Positions 5,641 to 12,488 of a stretch of 16,729 bases of DNA are shown in pieces. Numbering within the stretch: position 1 is the first letter of the stretch; each line of letters begins with the position of its first letter. The stretch covers positions 1 to 16,729 of the forward strand of contig CALELJ010000295.1 in assembly GCA_937902445.1 (NCBI GenBank), given 5' to 3'. The notes beneath the pieces were generated by a model. That model was not told where the DNA came from and made no database searches. It was given only the letters and a program-made list of their open reading frames with translations. A program made the position numbers and the translations under genes. This DNA is from an uncultured Treponema sp. (lineage in GTDB: Bacteria; Spirochaetota; Spirochaetia; Treponematales; Treponemataceae).

Positions 5641-6765
5641 TTGGAAAAGCTTGAAAAGGAAGAGGCTCTCGAAGCAATCAAGAACTCGACTTTCTCTTCC
5701 GTCAGCATTGACGAATTCTTTGATCAAGATTCTCAGAAGCAGGATGACATCATACAGACTGGTATCATTGTCTTCACGGACTACCAGCAGAAACTCATAG
5801 ACCGGTTGAGCACGGCACTTGCAAAGAATGCCCCGGAAAGAATCGAAAGACTCCAGGACCGCATCAAGGACGTGACAAACCTTGCGCAGGCAATCGCACA
5901 CTTCCCTTCACTCCTTGAAAGGGCAAACACAACCACATCCACAAGAACTCCGGAAGCCCTGGTTGAAACACTGATTTCCTACCAGGAAGACGGTGACACC
6001 ACGCTCCACATGCCGTCAAAGGCAATCCTGGGCAAAGGCTTTCTTGTCGCAAAGATACACACTTTCTTTTCGATGTCAAAGCTTGCAAAGAACTATGCAT
6101 GCATGTCCGACAAGGAAGTAAAGGAATATTCCGACGAAACGATTTCCATGATGTTTACCCTCATGGCGGAAGACGTCTACCTGAGCCTCATCAAGGACAA
6201 GGACATTTCCCTTGATATCCGCCGTGAACTTGCAAACCTTCTCATAATCCTTTGGGAACACAGAAGTGACCAGACGATAAACGACGTGGCTCCGGTTCTT
6301 CAGTCCGTATGGTCAGCCCGCCGTAAACTTGCTCCGGCATTCGGAACAATGATGGGAACAAGCGAACTTCTCATGGTTACAATGCAGATGGACGACCAGT
6401 GGAACAATTTCATCCGTGAAAAGCTTGCCGATCCTGATGTTACCCAGGCCATGGAAGAATTCCTCTTTGGTGTTTCCTACGAACAGATACTTAGGCTCAA
6501 GGGCATACTCCGCGACCAGGGCGTAAAGTCCATAGGCCGTGACGAGGTAAGCGCATACCTTGGGGAACGCGTAAAGACAGACATTAACCTGGACTACCGC
6601 GACTTCTACCTTCTTTATACAGTCCGCCGCGACAATGCACGCGCAAGGCGAAGGCTCCACCTCCCGGGTCCAAAGAACACGCTTGAGGACCACTTCTTCA
6701 AGTTCATCATGGAGCAGAACAGGGAAAAGCAGAAGAACGACACCTTCGCAAAGGAATACTTTTAA
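5641..6765 (+). CDS. Conserved-looking cytoplasmic protein of unknown function
   Basis: The protein has 374 residues from TTG 5641, and I do not recognise a domain. It is mostly helical with no signal peptide or membrane segment. It has an acidic N-terminus (EKLEKEEALEAIKNS), a FFDQDSQKQDD segment and a basic cluster near the C-terminus (RRDNARARRRLHLPGPKN). The frame also offers GTG at 5629, but that codon overlaps the GAAGGG purines, whereas TTG 5641 has GGGG (5631-5634) at six bases, so 5641 is chosen. The XRE-cupin regulator follows 24 bases after the stop, suggesting one transcript. Codon use is core-like. It may be a spirochaete-specific protein, from memory of gene neighbourhoods only. 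Confidence 0.7.
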   Translation: MEKLEKEEALEAIKNSTFSSVSIDEFFDQDSQKQDDIIQTGIIVFTDYQQKLIDRLSTALAKNAPERIERLQDRIKDVTNLAQAIAHFPSLLERANTTTSTRTPEALVETLISYQEDGDTTLHMPSKAILGKGFLVAKIHTFFSMSKLAKNYACMSDKEVKEYSDETISMMFTLMAEDVYLSLIKDKDISLDIRRELANLLIILWEHRSDQTINDVAPVLQSVWSARRKLAPAFGTMMGTSELLMVTMQMDDQWNNFIREKLADPDVTQAMEEFLFGVSYEQILRLKGILRDQGVKSIGRDEVSAYLGERVKTDINLDYRDFYLLYTVRRDNARARRRLHLPGPKNTLEDHFFKFIMEQNREKQKNDTFAKEYF

Positions 6766-6789
6766 GGCAACAACGGCGGGCAGATAAAA

Positions 6790-7374
6790 ATGGAAGACGA
6801 AAAAAAGACATATCATTTCGGTGAAAAACTCAGGGATGTACGCGAAAAGAAACACATGACGCTCAAATCCGTGGCACAGGCTGCGGGAGTCAGTGAAAGC
6901 CTTGTTTCCCAGATTGAGCGCAACAAGGTTTCTCCGGCCATAGATACACTTCTTGAACTTGCAAATGCCCTGGACATCAACCTTGAATACCTTTTTGAGG
7001 AATACACACGCAACAGGCCGGTGTCAATAACACACAGCGGAGAAGGCCGTACCCTTAATGAAGATGACGTCATCTACACGGAACTTTCCGATTCATACAG
7101 CGGCAACGGTGAAAATTCCTTTGAGAGCTACACTGTTTCAATTCCGGCCGGATCCCACACCCACCGCGGTCTTTACGGACACATCGGCAAGGAAATGGGG
7201 CTCATCACAAAAGGAAGCGGAATCCTTTTCCACGGAAATAAAAGCTACCCGGTTTCAGAAGGCGACAGCGTTACGTTCAGCGCAAACCTTCCGCACCATC
7301 TTGAAAATACAGGGACGGAACCACTTGAAGCCATCTGGTTCGTAACTCCGGCACAGAAGTTCAACAGCAACTGA
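6790..7374 (+). CDS. XRE-family transcriptional regulator with C-terminal cupin domain
   Basis: The 194-residue protein has a helix-turn-helix at about 11-70 (FGEKLRDVREKKHMTLKSVA, GVSESLVSQIERNKVSPAI) and a cupin at about 112-187 (IPAGSHTHRGLYGHIGKEMG, ..EGDSVTFSANLPHHLENTG). This architecture is the PuuR/SutR type, in which the small-molecule-binding cupin modulates DNA binding. The His residues near 123-125 and the HH at 169-170 could bind metal or ligand. GGGC upstream of the ATG is a modest ribosome site. It lies 24 bases after the unknown protein and upstream of prs, which has its own promoter. The regulated genes and effector cannot be inferred from the window. Confidence 0.87.
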   Translation: MEDEKKTYHFGEKLRDVREKKHMTLKSVAQAAGVSESLVSQIERNKVSPAIDTLLELANALDINLEYLFEEYTRNRPVSITHSGEGRTLNEDDVIYTELSDSYSGNGENSFESYTVSIPAGSHTHRGLYGHIGKEMGLITKGSGILFHGNKSYPVSEGDSVTFSANLPHHLENTGTEPLEAIWFVTPAQKFNSN

Positions 7375-7392
7375 TTTTTCATCATATTGCGA

Positions 7393-7421
7393 TTGAAAAA
7401 GACTGCATAAAACGGTATTAT
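7393..7421 (+). promoter_or_regulatory. Promoter of prs
   Basis: TTGAAA (7393-7398), a 17-base spacer and TATTAT (7416-7421) make a near-consensus sigma-70 promoter. Transcription would start around 7428, leaving a leader of about 117 bases before the prs ATG at 7545. Confidence 0.7.
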
Positions 7422-7485
7422 TTTCAAAGAAATTCCAACAGAAATCTGCAGATTCGTCCTGCATGATGTTCTCTGGACATTTAAA

Positions 7486-7510
7486 GGATGCCGGGCATCC
7501 ACATACCCGG
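7486..7510. promoter_or_regulatory. Overlapping inverted repeats in the prs leader
   Basis: GGATGCC-G-GGCATCC (7486-7500) is a perfect palindrome. Part of it, CCGGG (7491-7495), can instead pair with CCCGG (7506-7510), so two mutually exclusive hairpins can form about 35-60 bases before the start codon. A palindrome suits a dimeric DNA-binding protein and alternative stems suit RNA control; neither is proven. No U-tract terminator follows. Confidence 0.5.
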
Positions 7511-7544
7511 TATCCCACATACTTATTTTCAAGGGGTAAGAATA

Positions 7545-8801
7545 ATGCCGTATTCTGAACCAACCGACCTCGCTGTCGTTGCCTGTCCTGGTGGAGAATC
7601 CTTCGCCAATGAAGTAATCACTCATCTTCGTCACATGTACAAACACCGTTTTTCCCTCAAGAGTGATGTAATCGCAAAGCGCTATGGAATAGAAAAGGAA
7701 AAAGTTGTTCAGCAGATGAACCTGGACAATGACGTCCACACAAGCGACCTTTGCATCCGTGGTAACATCGAGAAGTACCGTCCGCCTGTATTCAAGGTGA
7801 ACGCATCTTTCACTTACTTTGCAAACGGTGAATTCAAGTGCGAACTCAACGAATGCATCCGCGGAAAGGATGTCTACATTTTCCAGGACGTTGAAAACCA
7901 TGAAGAAATCCTTATGAACGGCGGAAAGGCAAAGCTCAAGCTTTCCGTAAACGATCACGTTATGGGACTTCTCGTTACAATCGACGCAGTACGTCAGGCT
8001 GGAGCAAGACAGATTACACTCGTTGTTCCTGCATACCCTTACAGCCGCCAGCACAAGAAGAAGAGCCGCGAAGGTCTTACAGCAGCTCTCCTTGGACATA
8101 TCTATGAATCAATGGAAGTAAAGAGAATCATCACTCTCGACCTCCACTCACGCGAAATCGTAAACGCATTCGCACATACACACTGCGAAAACCTCCACGC
8201 TTCATACCAGATCATCCGTGAACTTGCAAAGGCCGTAGACCTCACAAAGGAAGACCTTGTAGTCGTATCTCCTGATACTGGTGCCATCGACCGCAACAAG
8301 TTCTATGCAACAGGACTCAAGAAGCCTCTCGCCATGATCTACAAGGAGAGAGACTATTCCGTTGTTACACAGGATGCAAAGAATACAAACATCAAGAGCG
8401 TAAAGCTTCTTGGTGACGTTCAGGGAAAGGTTGCTTTCCTTGCAGACGATATGCTTGGTACAGGCGGAACTCTTCTCAAGGCTATGGAATTCCTCCACAA
8501 CAACGGAGCTACAAAGGTTATCGCCGCAATTTCCCTTCCATTCTTCACAGGAAATGCCATCGAACAGTTTGACGAGGCATACAAGAAGGGTCTGTTCTAC
8601 AGAATCATCGGAACTAACGCCGTCTACCACGAAGATCTTCTCAAGCGCGAATGGTACATCAGCACAAACGTTTCGGGACTCTTTGCAAACGTAATCACAA
8701 GACTCCACCACAACCAGTCTTTGGGTGACCTTCTTGACAACCGCTCGATCATCGACAAGCTCATCAAGGCAAGCACTCCTGCAAACAGCAACGAGCAGTA
8801 G
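7545..8801 (+). CDS. prs: Ribose-phosphate pyrophosphokinase (PRPP synthetase), long form
   Basis: This enzyme transfers pyrophosphate from ATP to ribose 5-phosphate to make PRPP, the precursor of purines, pyrimidines, NAD, histidine and tryptophan. Motifs in the 418-residue protein: FANGEF at 92-97 (usual FADGE), PYSRQHKKK at 165-173 (usual PYARQDRK), DLH at 199-201, SPDTGAIDR at 242-250 and the PRPP loop DDMLGTGGT at 301-309. It is about 100 residues longer than the usual ~315, partly from an extra ~60-residue N-terminal segment (about 25-85) and a longer C-terminus. Upstream in-frame starts to 7488 lie in the leader palindrome; ATG 7545 has AAGGGGTAAG before it. The catalytic residues argue for an active enzyme. 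Confidence 0.93.
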   Translation: MPYSEPTDLAVVACPGGESFANEVITHLRHMYKHRFSLKSDVIAKRYGIEKEKVVQQMNLDNDVHTSDLCIRGNIEKYRPPVFKVNASFTYFANGEFKCELNECIRGKDVYIFQDVENHEEILMNGGKAKLKLSVNDHVMGLLVTIDAVRQAGARQITLVVPAYPYSRQHKKKSREGLTAALLGHIYESMEVKRIITLDLHSREIVNAFAHTHCENLHASYQIIRELAKAVDLTKEDLVVVSPDTGAIDRNKFYATGLKKPLAMIYKERDYSVVTQDAKNTNIKSVKLLGDVQGKVAFLADDMLGTGGTLLKAMEFLHNNGATKVIAAISLPFFTGNAIEQFDEAYKKGLFYRIIGTNAVYHEDLLKREWYISTNVSGLFANVITRLHHNQSLGDLLDNRSIIDKLIKASTPANSNEQ

Positions 8802-8829
8802 CTGATTTTCCGGGCCCTTCGACTGGACC

Positions 8830-8948
8830 CTTCGACTGCGCTCAGGGATCCTGATTGCAGGACTGCTGACCCTGGTTGCAGGACTGCTGATCCTGGTTGC
8901 AGGATTGCTGAGCCTGGTTGCAGGATTGCTGAGCCTGTCGAAGCATCC
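8830..8948. repeat. Inverted repeat pair enclosing the 21-bp tandem array, same family as 2382-2447
   Basis: CTTCGACTGCGCTCAG (8830-8845) matches the 16-mer at 2392 and 3496 with one change and is followed by a diverged ATCCTG. At the other end, 8921-8948 reads CAGGATTGCTGAGC, then CTGTCGAAG and CATCC, a reverse-oriented copy with CTG in place of GTAG in the middle. The two copies face each other around the tandem units. The block fills most of the 222-base gap between prs and the kinase gene; no gene is visible in it. Confidence 0.8.
8854..8937 (+). repeat. Four 21-bp tandem repeats
   Basis: Units at 8854-8874, 8875-8895, 8896-8916 and 8917-8937. Units 3 and 4 are identical (GTTGCAGGATTGCTGAGCCTG); units 1 and 2 differ at a few positions. 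Each unit in its cleanest form contains CAGGATTGCTGAG, the exact reverse complement of CTCAGCAATCCTG in the composite repeat (2403-2415 and 3507-3519), so the array appears to have grown out of that element. Because 21 is a multiple of three, ORFs stay open through it on both strands, but none looks real. Confidence 0.92.
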
Positions 8949-8960
8949 ATAAGCAAAACA

Positions 8961-9003
8961 AAGCCCAATATTTCTTTACCGGAAATGTTGGGTTTTTGTT
9001 TTT
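8961..9003. terminator. Rho-independent terminator downstream of prs
   Basis: The arms CCCAATATTTC (8964-8974) and GAAATGTTGGG (8982-8992) pair over 11 positions with one G-T-type mismatch around a 7-base loop, followed by TTTTTGTTTTT (8993-9003). The upstream flank is A-rich, so the structure could also work on the opposite strand. It ends prs transcription before the kinase gene. Confidence 0.8.
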
Positions 9004-9016
9004 AAAGTGATATAAT
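8988..9016 (+). promoter_or_regulatory. Promoter of the FGGY kinase-HAD pair (leaderless, extended -10)
   Basis: A perfect TATAAT (9011-9016) is preceded by TGA, giving the extended -10 form TGNTATAAT; a weak TTGGGT at 8988-8993 lies 17 bases upstream, inside the terminator arm. Only seven bases (TTTTTCC) separate the -10 from the ATG at 9024 and no Shine-Dalgarno is present, so the mRNA probably starts at the ATG. Confidence 0.65.
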
Positions 9017-9023
9017 TTTTTCC

Positions 9024-10259
9024 ATGACAATTCTTTGTGTAGACATCGGAACATCTTCCCTAAAGGCGGCTCTCATCGACGAGAAGGGAACTGTTCACGC
9101 AAAAAGCCGCAGAAAATTTCTTCTCGCAAAAACAGAGCATTCATCAAAGGAATGGTTCCCTGCCCTTCAAAATGCCACACTGGAACTTTTTTCACAGGCA
9201 TCAGAAGCAAAGGTTGACGGTCTGTGCATAAGCGGAAATGGACCAACCCTGGTTTCTCCAAGCGGTGAAACTTTTCTCTGGAACGAGGAAGGAGTTCAGC
9301 TTAAAAGCCCTTCACTGTTCATTCCACGCATCGTGACTTTCAAAAACAAATATTCTTCAGTCTGGGAAAAATCAGAATATATTTTCGGGGCACCTGAATA
9401 TCTCATATGGATTTTGACAGACAAGGCCTGCACAATTCTTCCGGAAGAAAGATACAGAAAGGCATACTGGACTGATGAAGATCTTGTTGCTGCAGGACTG
9501 ACCCAGGATGACGTAAAAAAACTTCCGCCTTTCAGAATGTCATCGGAAAAAATCGGCGGACTTACACATAAGGCAGTTTCATTTCTTGGCGCTGAAGATC
9601 ACGGAATCACCGACGGACTTCCAGTTTTTCTTGGAGCACCGGATTTCATAGCAGCCCTTGTCGGAACAGGAACCGTAGTTGAAAACACAATCTGCGACAG
9701 GGCAGGTTCCAGCGAAGGAATAAATTTCTGCACAAAGGAACCTCTTTACGGCGACGGAATCAGAACTCTTCCATCAATCATTCCAGGGCTTTGGAATGCC
9801 AGCGTTCTTCTTCCTGACAGCGGATCAAAATTCGCAGCCTTCAAGCAGAAGATTGACCGTGAGCTTGGTGAGTCAATTGAATACAATGACCTTGTGGACA
9901 AGATGATTGAAAGCGACGGATCCAACGCAACCCTCGACCAGGGCAAATATCTGCTTATCCAGACCGCCCTTGATGTAAGGAGAGCACTGGATATTCTCAA
10001 AAAAGCATCTTTTGAAAAAGGACTTCCTTTCCCGGACAGAATGAGCATTACCGGTGGACAGGCAAGCAACGACAAGCGCAACCAGATGAAAGCCGATATA
10101 ACGGGAATCAAGATCCAGGTTCCATCCTGTTCCGACAGCGAACTTCTAGGTGACGCCGCAATGGCTTTTGCCGGAATGGGAATCTACAGTTCCATTCAGG
10201 AAGCCGCAAAAAAACTTTTCAGGCCGGAAAAACTTTTCGTTCCAAGCGTAGAGGAATAG
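9024..10259 (+). CDS. FGGY-family carbohydrate kinase (substrate unknown)
   Basis: The 411-residue protein is of the xylulokinase/gluconokinase type, using ATP to phosphorylate a sugar or polyol. It has the N-terminal ATP phosphate motif DIGTSSLKAALID (7-19), ISGNGPTLV (69-77, usually the substrate-contact ISGQ.HG), GAPDFIAALVGTG (204-216) with D207 as the likely catalytic base, ITGGQASND (342-350) and GDAAMAFAGMG (376-386) for ATP. It is shorter than the usual 480-520 residues, and the substrate motif is altered, so no pentose can be named. The stop codon abuts the ATG of the HAD gene (TAGATG), pointing to a two-enzyme operon. No ribosome site precedes the ATG. Confidence 0.83.
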   Translation: MTILCVDIGTSSLKAALIDEKGTVHAKSRRKFLLAKTEHSSKEWFPALQNATLELFSQASEAKVDGLCISGNGPTLVSPSGETFLWNEEGVQLKSPSLFIPRIVTFKNKYSSVWEKSEYIFGAPEYLIWILTDKACTILPEERYRKAYWTDEDLVAAGLTQDDVKKLPPFRMSSEKIGGLTHKAVSFLGAEDHGITDGLPVFLGAPDFIAALVGTGTVVENTICDRAGSSEGINFCTKEPLYGDGIRTLPSIIPGLWNASVLLPDSGSKFAAFKQKIDRELGESIEYNDLVDKMIESDGSNATLDQGKYLLIQTALDVRRALDILKKASFEKGLPFPDRMSITGGQASNDKRNQMKADITGIKIQVPSCSDSELLGDAAMAFAGMGIYSSIQEAAKKLFRPEKLFVPSVEE

Positions 10260-10901
10260 ATGAAGCTTTACAACATACCTGAAAATCCCACGACCCTCAT
10301 TTTCGACATCGACGGAACTCTGTACACCAGCAGTGAATTTGTCCAGGAACAGATAGACGTGCAGGTGCGCCATTGGGCCGACATCAACGGAATGACCCAC
10401 GAAGATGCAAGAAAAAAAATCGCAGACTTCAGAAAGAAATACGCAGCTGAAAACAACGGAAAGAAAATCAGCCTTGGCAATGTATTCCTCAACTTTGGTG
10501 TAGACATAGACACAAGCATCCAGTGGAGAATAGACCTTCTGAAACCAGAAAACTATCTTAAGCCAAATACCCGGCTCAGGGAAGCTTTGGAAGCTGCCGC
10601 CCGTAAATACAACCTGATCTGCGTGACAAACAACCCGGTAGCGGCCGCAAGAAAGACTCTACGCGTCCTTGGCATCGACAAAATCCTGCCTCAGATAATC
10701 GGGCTTGACACCTGCCGAAAGTCAAAGCCGGCCAGAGAAATTCTTGAGCTTGCCATGGAACGCACGGGATCCAAGGCCTGCCAGTGCATTTCCATCGGCG
10801 ACCGCCATGACATCGACCTTGCCCTGCCGATTGAAATGGGGATGGGCGGCGTCCTCGTTTCCGGTGCTGAAGAAGTAATAGAATTCCTGGAGTCCATGTA
10901 G
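10260..10901 (+). CDS. HAD-superfamily hydrolase paired with the kinase
   Basis: The 213-residue protein has all HAD motifs: nucleophile DIDGT (16-20), VTNNP (122-126), K156 in RKSKPARE and the metal-binding GDRHDIDLALP (180-190). It resembles pyrimidine 5'-nucleotidase/phosphoglycolate phosphatase-like members with a helical cap (about 25-105). It probably dephosphorylates a small phosphate ester. Its ATG directly follows the kinase stop with no gap and GAGGAA lies just before it, so expression is coupled. The pair might form a phosphorylation/dephosphorylation step or a repair function on one substrate (inference). No terminator is evident in the 130 bases before the MATE gene. Confidence 0.82.
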   Translation: MKLYNIPENPTTLIFDIDGTLYTSSEFVQEQIDVQVRHWADINGMTHEDARKKIADFRKKYAAENNGKKISLGNVFLNFGVDIDTSIQWRIDLLKPENYLKPNTRLREALEAAARKYNLICVTNNPVAAARKTLRVLGIDKILPQIIGLDTCRKSKPAREILELAMERTGSKACQCISIGDRHDIDLALPIEMGMGGVLVSGAEEVIEFLESM

Positions 10902-10981
10902 AGCATATGGATGAAATTCACCTGCCTTTATATCTATTTTCACATAACACTAATTTAGACAATCCCAGTAAATAAACTCCA

Positions 10982-11010
10982 TTGACAATTTAAGATCCAA
11001 TTGCTAAAAC
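10982..11010 (+). promoter_or_regulatory. Promoter of the MATE transporter gene
   Basis: A consensus -35 TTGACA (10982-10987) and -10 TAAAAC (11005-11010) at 17-base spacing lead to a short leader with GGAG eight bases before the ATG at 11032. Confidence 0.6.
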
Positions 11011-11031
11011 GGCAGACATCGGAGTAATCTC

Positions 11032-12378
11032 ATGTCAGGAACAAAACAGATAGACGTAACAAACACTTCCCTCATCAAAATCGCATATCCTATTGTAATA
11101 GAAAACCTTCTTTTCCTTGCATTCTCAAGCGTGGACATCTTCATGCTCTCAGGATATTCAGACAGTGCCGTAGCGGCTGTCGGACTTGTGACACAGTACA
11201 CCTGGTTCCTCATAACATTCATGCAGGTCATTCCAAGCGGCGCAACGATTTCCCTGACAAACCTTCTGGGCGGAAAACAATTCGACAGGGCAAAAGCTCT
11301 TTCACGCACTTGCCTCCAGATGATCATTTTCTTTGCGATACTCATCGGCGCAATCTTTGCAACGGCAGTTCCGCAGATTCTGAAACACTACACCCTTGAC
11401 GAAGAAGTCCGCCAGTATGCGACGGAATACATCATCATCTATTCCGCCTTCTGTTTCTTTTGCGGAACATCAATGATTCAGTCCACAATTCTCAGAAGTT
11501 ACGGCCACACAAGAACAGCCATGATAGTAAACGCAGGTGCAAATTCCATAAACATCATTGGAAACGCAATCGCACTTTACGGATGGTTTGGACTTCCGGT
11601 TTACGGTGTAAAGGGAGTTGCCGTTTCAACAGTGGTAGCACAGGCTGTAGGTGCGGCGATTCTTTCAGCAAAAGTATTCTCACTGACCGACACAAAATAT
11701 TCCATCGCAAAACCTTTCAAGGTCATCACAGCGGAATGGAAACAGATCCTCAAGATCGGAGTTCCGACTGCCGGAGAAAGCCTTTCATGGAACCTGGCAC
11801 AGATGGCCATAATGGTTCTGATCACATTCTATGGAACAGCATCCATCGCAGCCTTCACATACTTTGGAACAATACTCCGCTTCATCTACATGATTGCCAT
11901 TTCCATCGGCAATGCGGCACAGATCAAGACAGGACACTACTGCGGAGCTGGACTCCACGACACGGCATATAAAAAGCTTTGGGAGTACGCAGGAATCGGA
12001 ACTGCATTCAGCCTCAGCCTCGCTCTTTTTACATTCATCATGCGCCGCCAGATAATTGGAATTTTCACCACCGACTATGAAGTCAAATACATTCTCATTT
12101 CCATAATGCATCTCGCATTTTTTCTTGAAACCGGAAGAGCCATCAACGTCGCTTTCATTCCTTCACTTATGGCCGCAGGTGACATCCACTTTCCTGTCAA
12201 AGCCGGAATCTTTTCCAACTGGGTGATTTCCTTTGGACTTGCATTTGTCTTCAGCCGGATACTCCACATGGGATTTTTCGGAATCGTGGTGGCCATGGCT
12301 TGCGACGAATGTTTCCGTTCCGTACTCATGATCCTCAGATGGAAATCAAAAGTATGGATGACAAAATCTGCGATTTAA
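11032..12378 (+). CDS. MATE-family efflux transporter
   Basis: The 448-residue integral membrane protein has about twelve hydrophobic segments. The N-terminal half opens with IKIAYPIVIENLLFLAFSSV and has SGYSDSAVAAVGL and QVIPSGATISLTNLLGGKQF; an internally similar C-terminal half begins at LKIGVPTAGESLSWNLAQMA. MATE proteins export cationic drugs or metabolites using Na+ or H+ gradients; the substrate is not predictable. Cys-containing segments (FCFFCGT) are unusual but not diagnostic. It has its own promoter and GGAG. The riboswitch promoter overlaps its last codons. Confidence 0.88.
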   Translation: MSGTKQIDVTNTSLIKIAYPIVIENLLFLAFSSVDIFMLSGYSDSAVAAVGLVTQYTWFLITFMQVIPSGATISLTNLLGGKQFDRAKALSRTCLQMIIFFAILIGAIFATAVPQILKHYTLDEEVRQYATEYIIIYSAFCFFCGTSMIQSTILRSYGHTRTAMIVNAGANSINIIGNAIALYGWFGLPVYGVKGVAVSTVVAQAVGAAILSAKVFSLTDTKYSIAKPFKVITAEWKQILKIGVPTAGESLSWNLAQMAIMVLITFYGTASIAAFTYFGTILRFIYMIAISIGNAAQIKTGHYCGAGLHDTAYKKLWEYAGIGTAFSLSLALFTFIMRRQIIGIFTTDYEVKYILISIMHLAFFLETGRAINVAFIPSLMAAGDIHFPVKAGIFSNWVISFGLAFVFSRILHMGFFGIVVAMACDECFRSVLMILRWKSKVWMTKSAI

Positions 12379-12386
12379 AATAGAAT
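12358..12386 (+). promoter_or_regulatory. Promoter of the thiamin operon
   Basis: ATGACA (12358-12363), a 17-base spacer and TAGAAT (12381-12386) each match the consensus at five of six positions. The -35 lies inside the last codons of the MATE gene. Transcription would start near 12393, just before the riboswitch. Confidence 0.65.
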
Positions 12387-12395
12387 TGCTGACAA

Positions 12396-12486
12396 CAAAT
12401 GGGGGAGCTGGAAAAATCCGGCTGAGAGTAGACTGTCAGTCTTGACCCTTTGAACCTGTCCGGACAATGCCGGCGTAGGGAGTACA
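12396..12486 (+). ncRNA. TPP riboswitch (THI box)
   Basis: The conserved aptamer blocks occur in order: GGGGGAGCTGG, CTGAGAG at 12422-12428 (pyrimidine-sensing), ACCCTTTGAACCTGTC, then CCGGACAATGCCGGCGTAGGGA (pyrophosphate-sensing arm). The arms AGCTGG/CCGGCT pair as P3 and CCGG/CCGG as P5. An additional 5-bp stem, AGACT-GTC-AGTCT (12430-12442), fills the junction between CTGAGAG and ACCC, a facultative element seen in some members. The 3' end GTAGGGA contains the Shine-Dalgarno of thiM, six to eight bases before the ATG at 12489. No separate terminator is visible, so TPP binding probably blocks ribosome entry directly. Confidence 0.95.
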
Positions 12487-12488
12487 TT

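Noticed and set aside
6313..6855. 180-residue minus-strand ORF
   Set aside because: It lies antisense to the 5641-6765 gene and the start of the regulator, without a ribosome site or domain.
7245..8099. 284-residue minus-strand ORF opposite the regulator and prs
   Set aside because: It is a shadow of strongly supported genes on the plus strand, with cysteine-rich composition typical of antisense reading.
8854..8937. CRISPR array
   Set aside because: The 21-bp units are directly adjacent with no spacers and no cas genes are present; it is a simple tandem repeat.
8842..9054. Minus-strand ORF encoding a QQSCNQ repeat protein
   Set aside because: It is the 21-bp array read in an open frame, without a ribosome site and antisense to the terminator and the kinase promoter.
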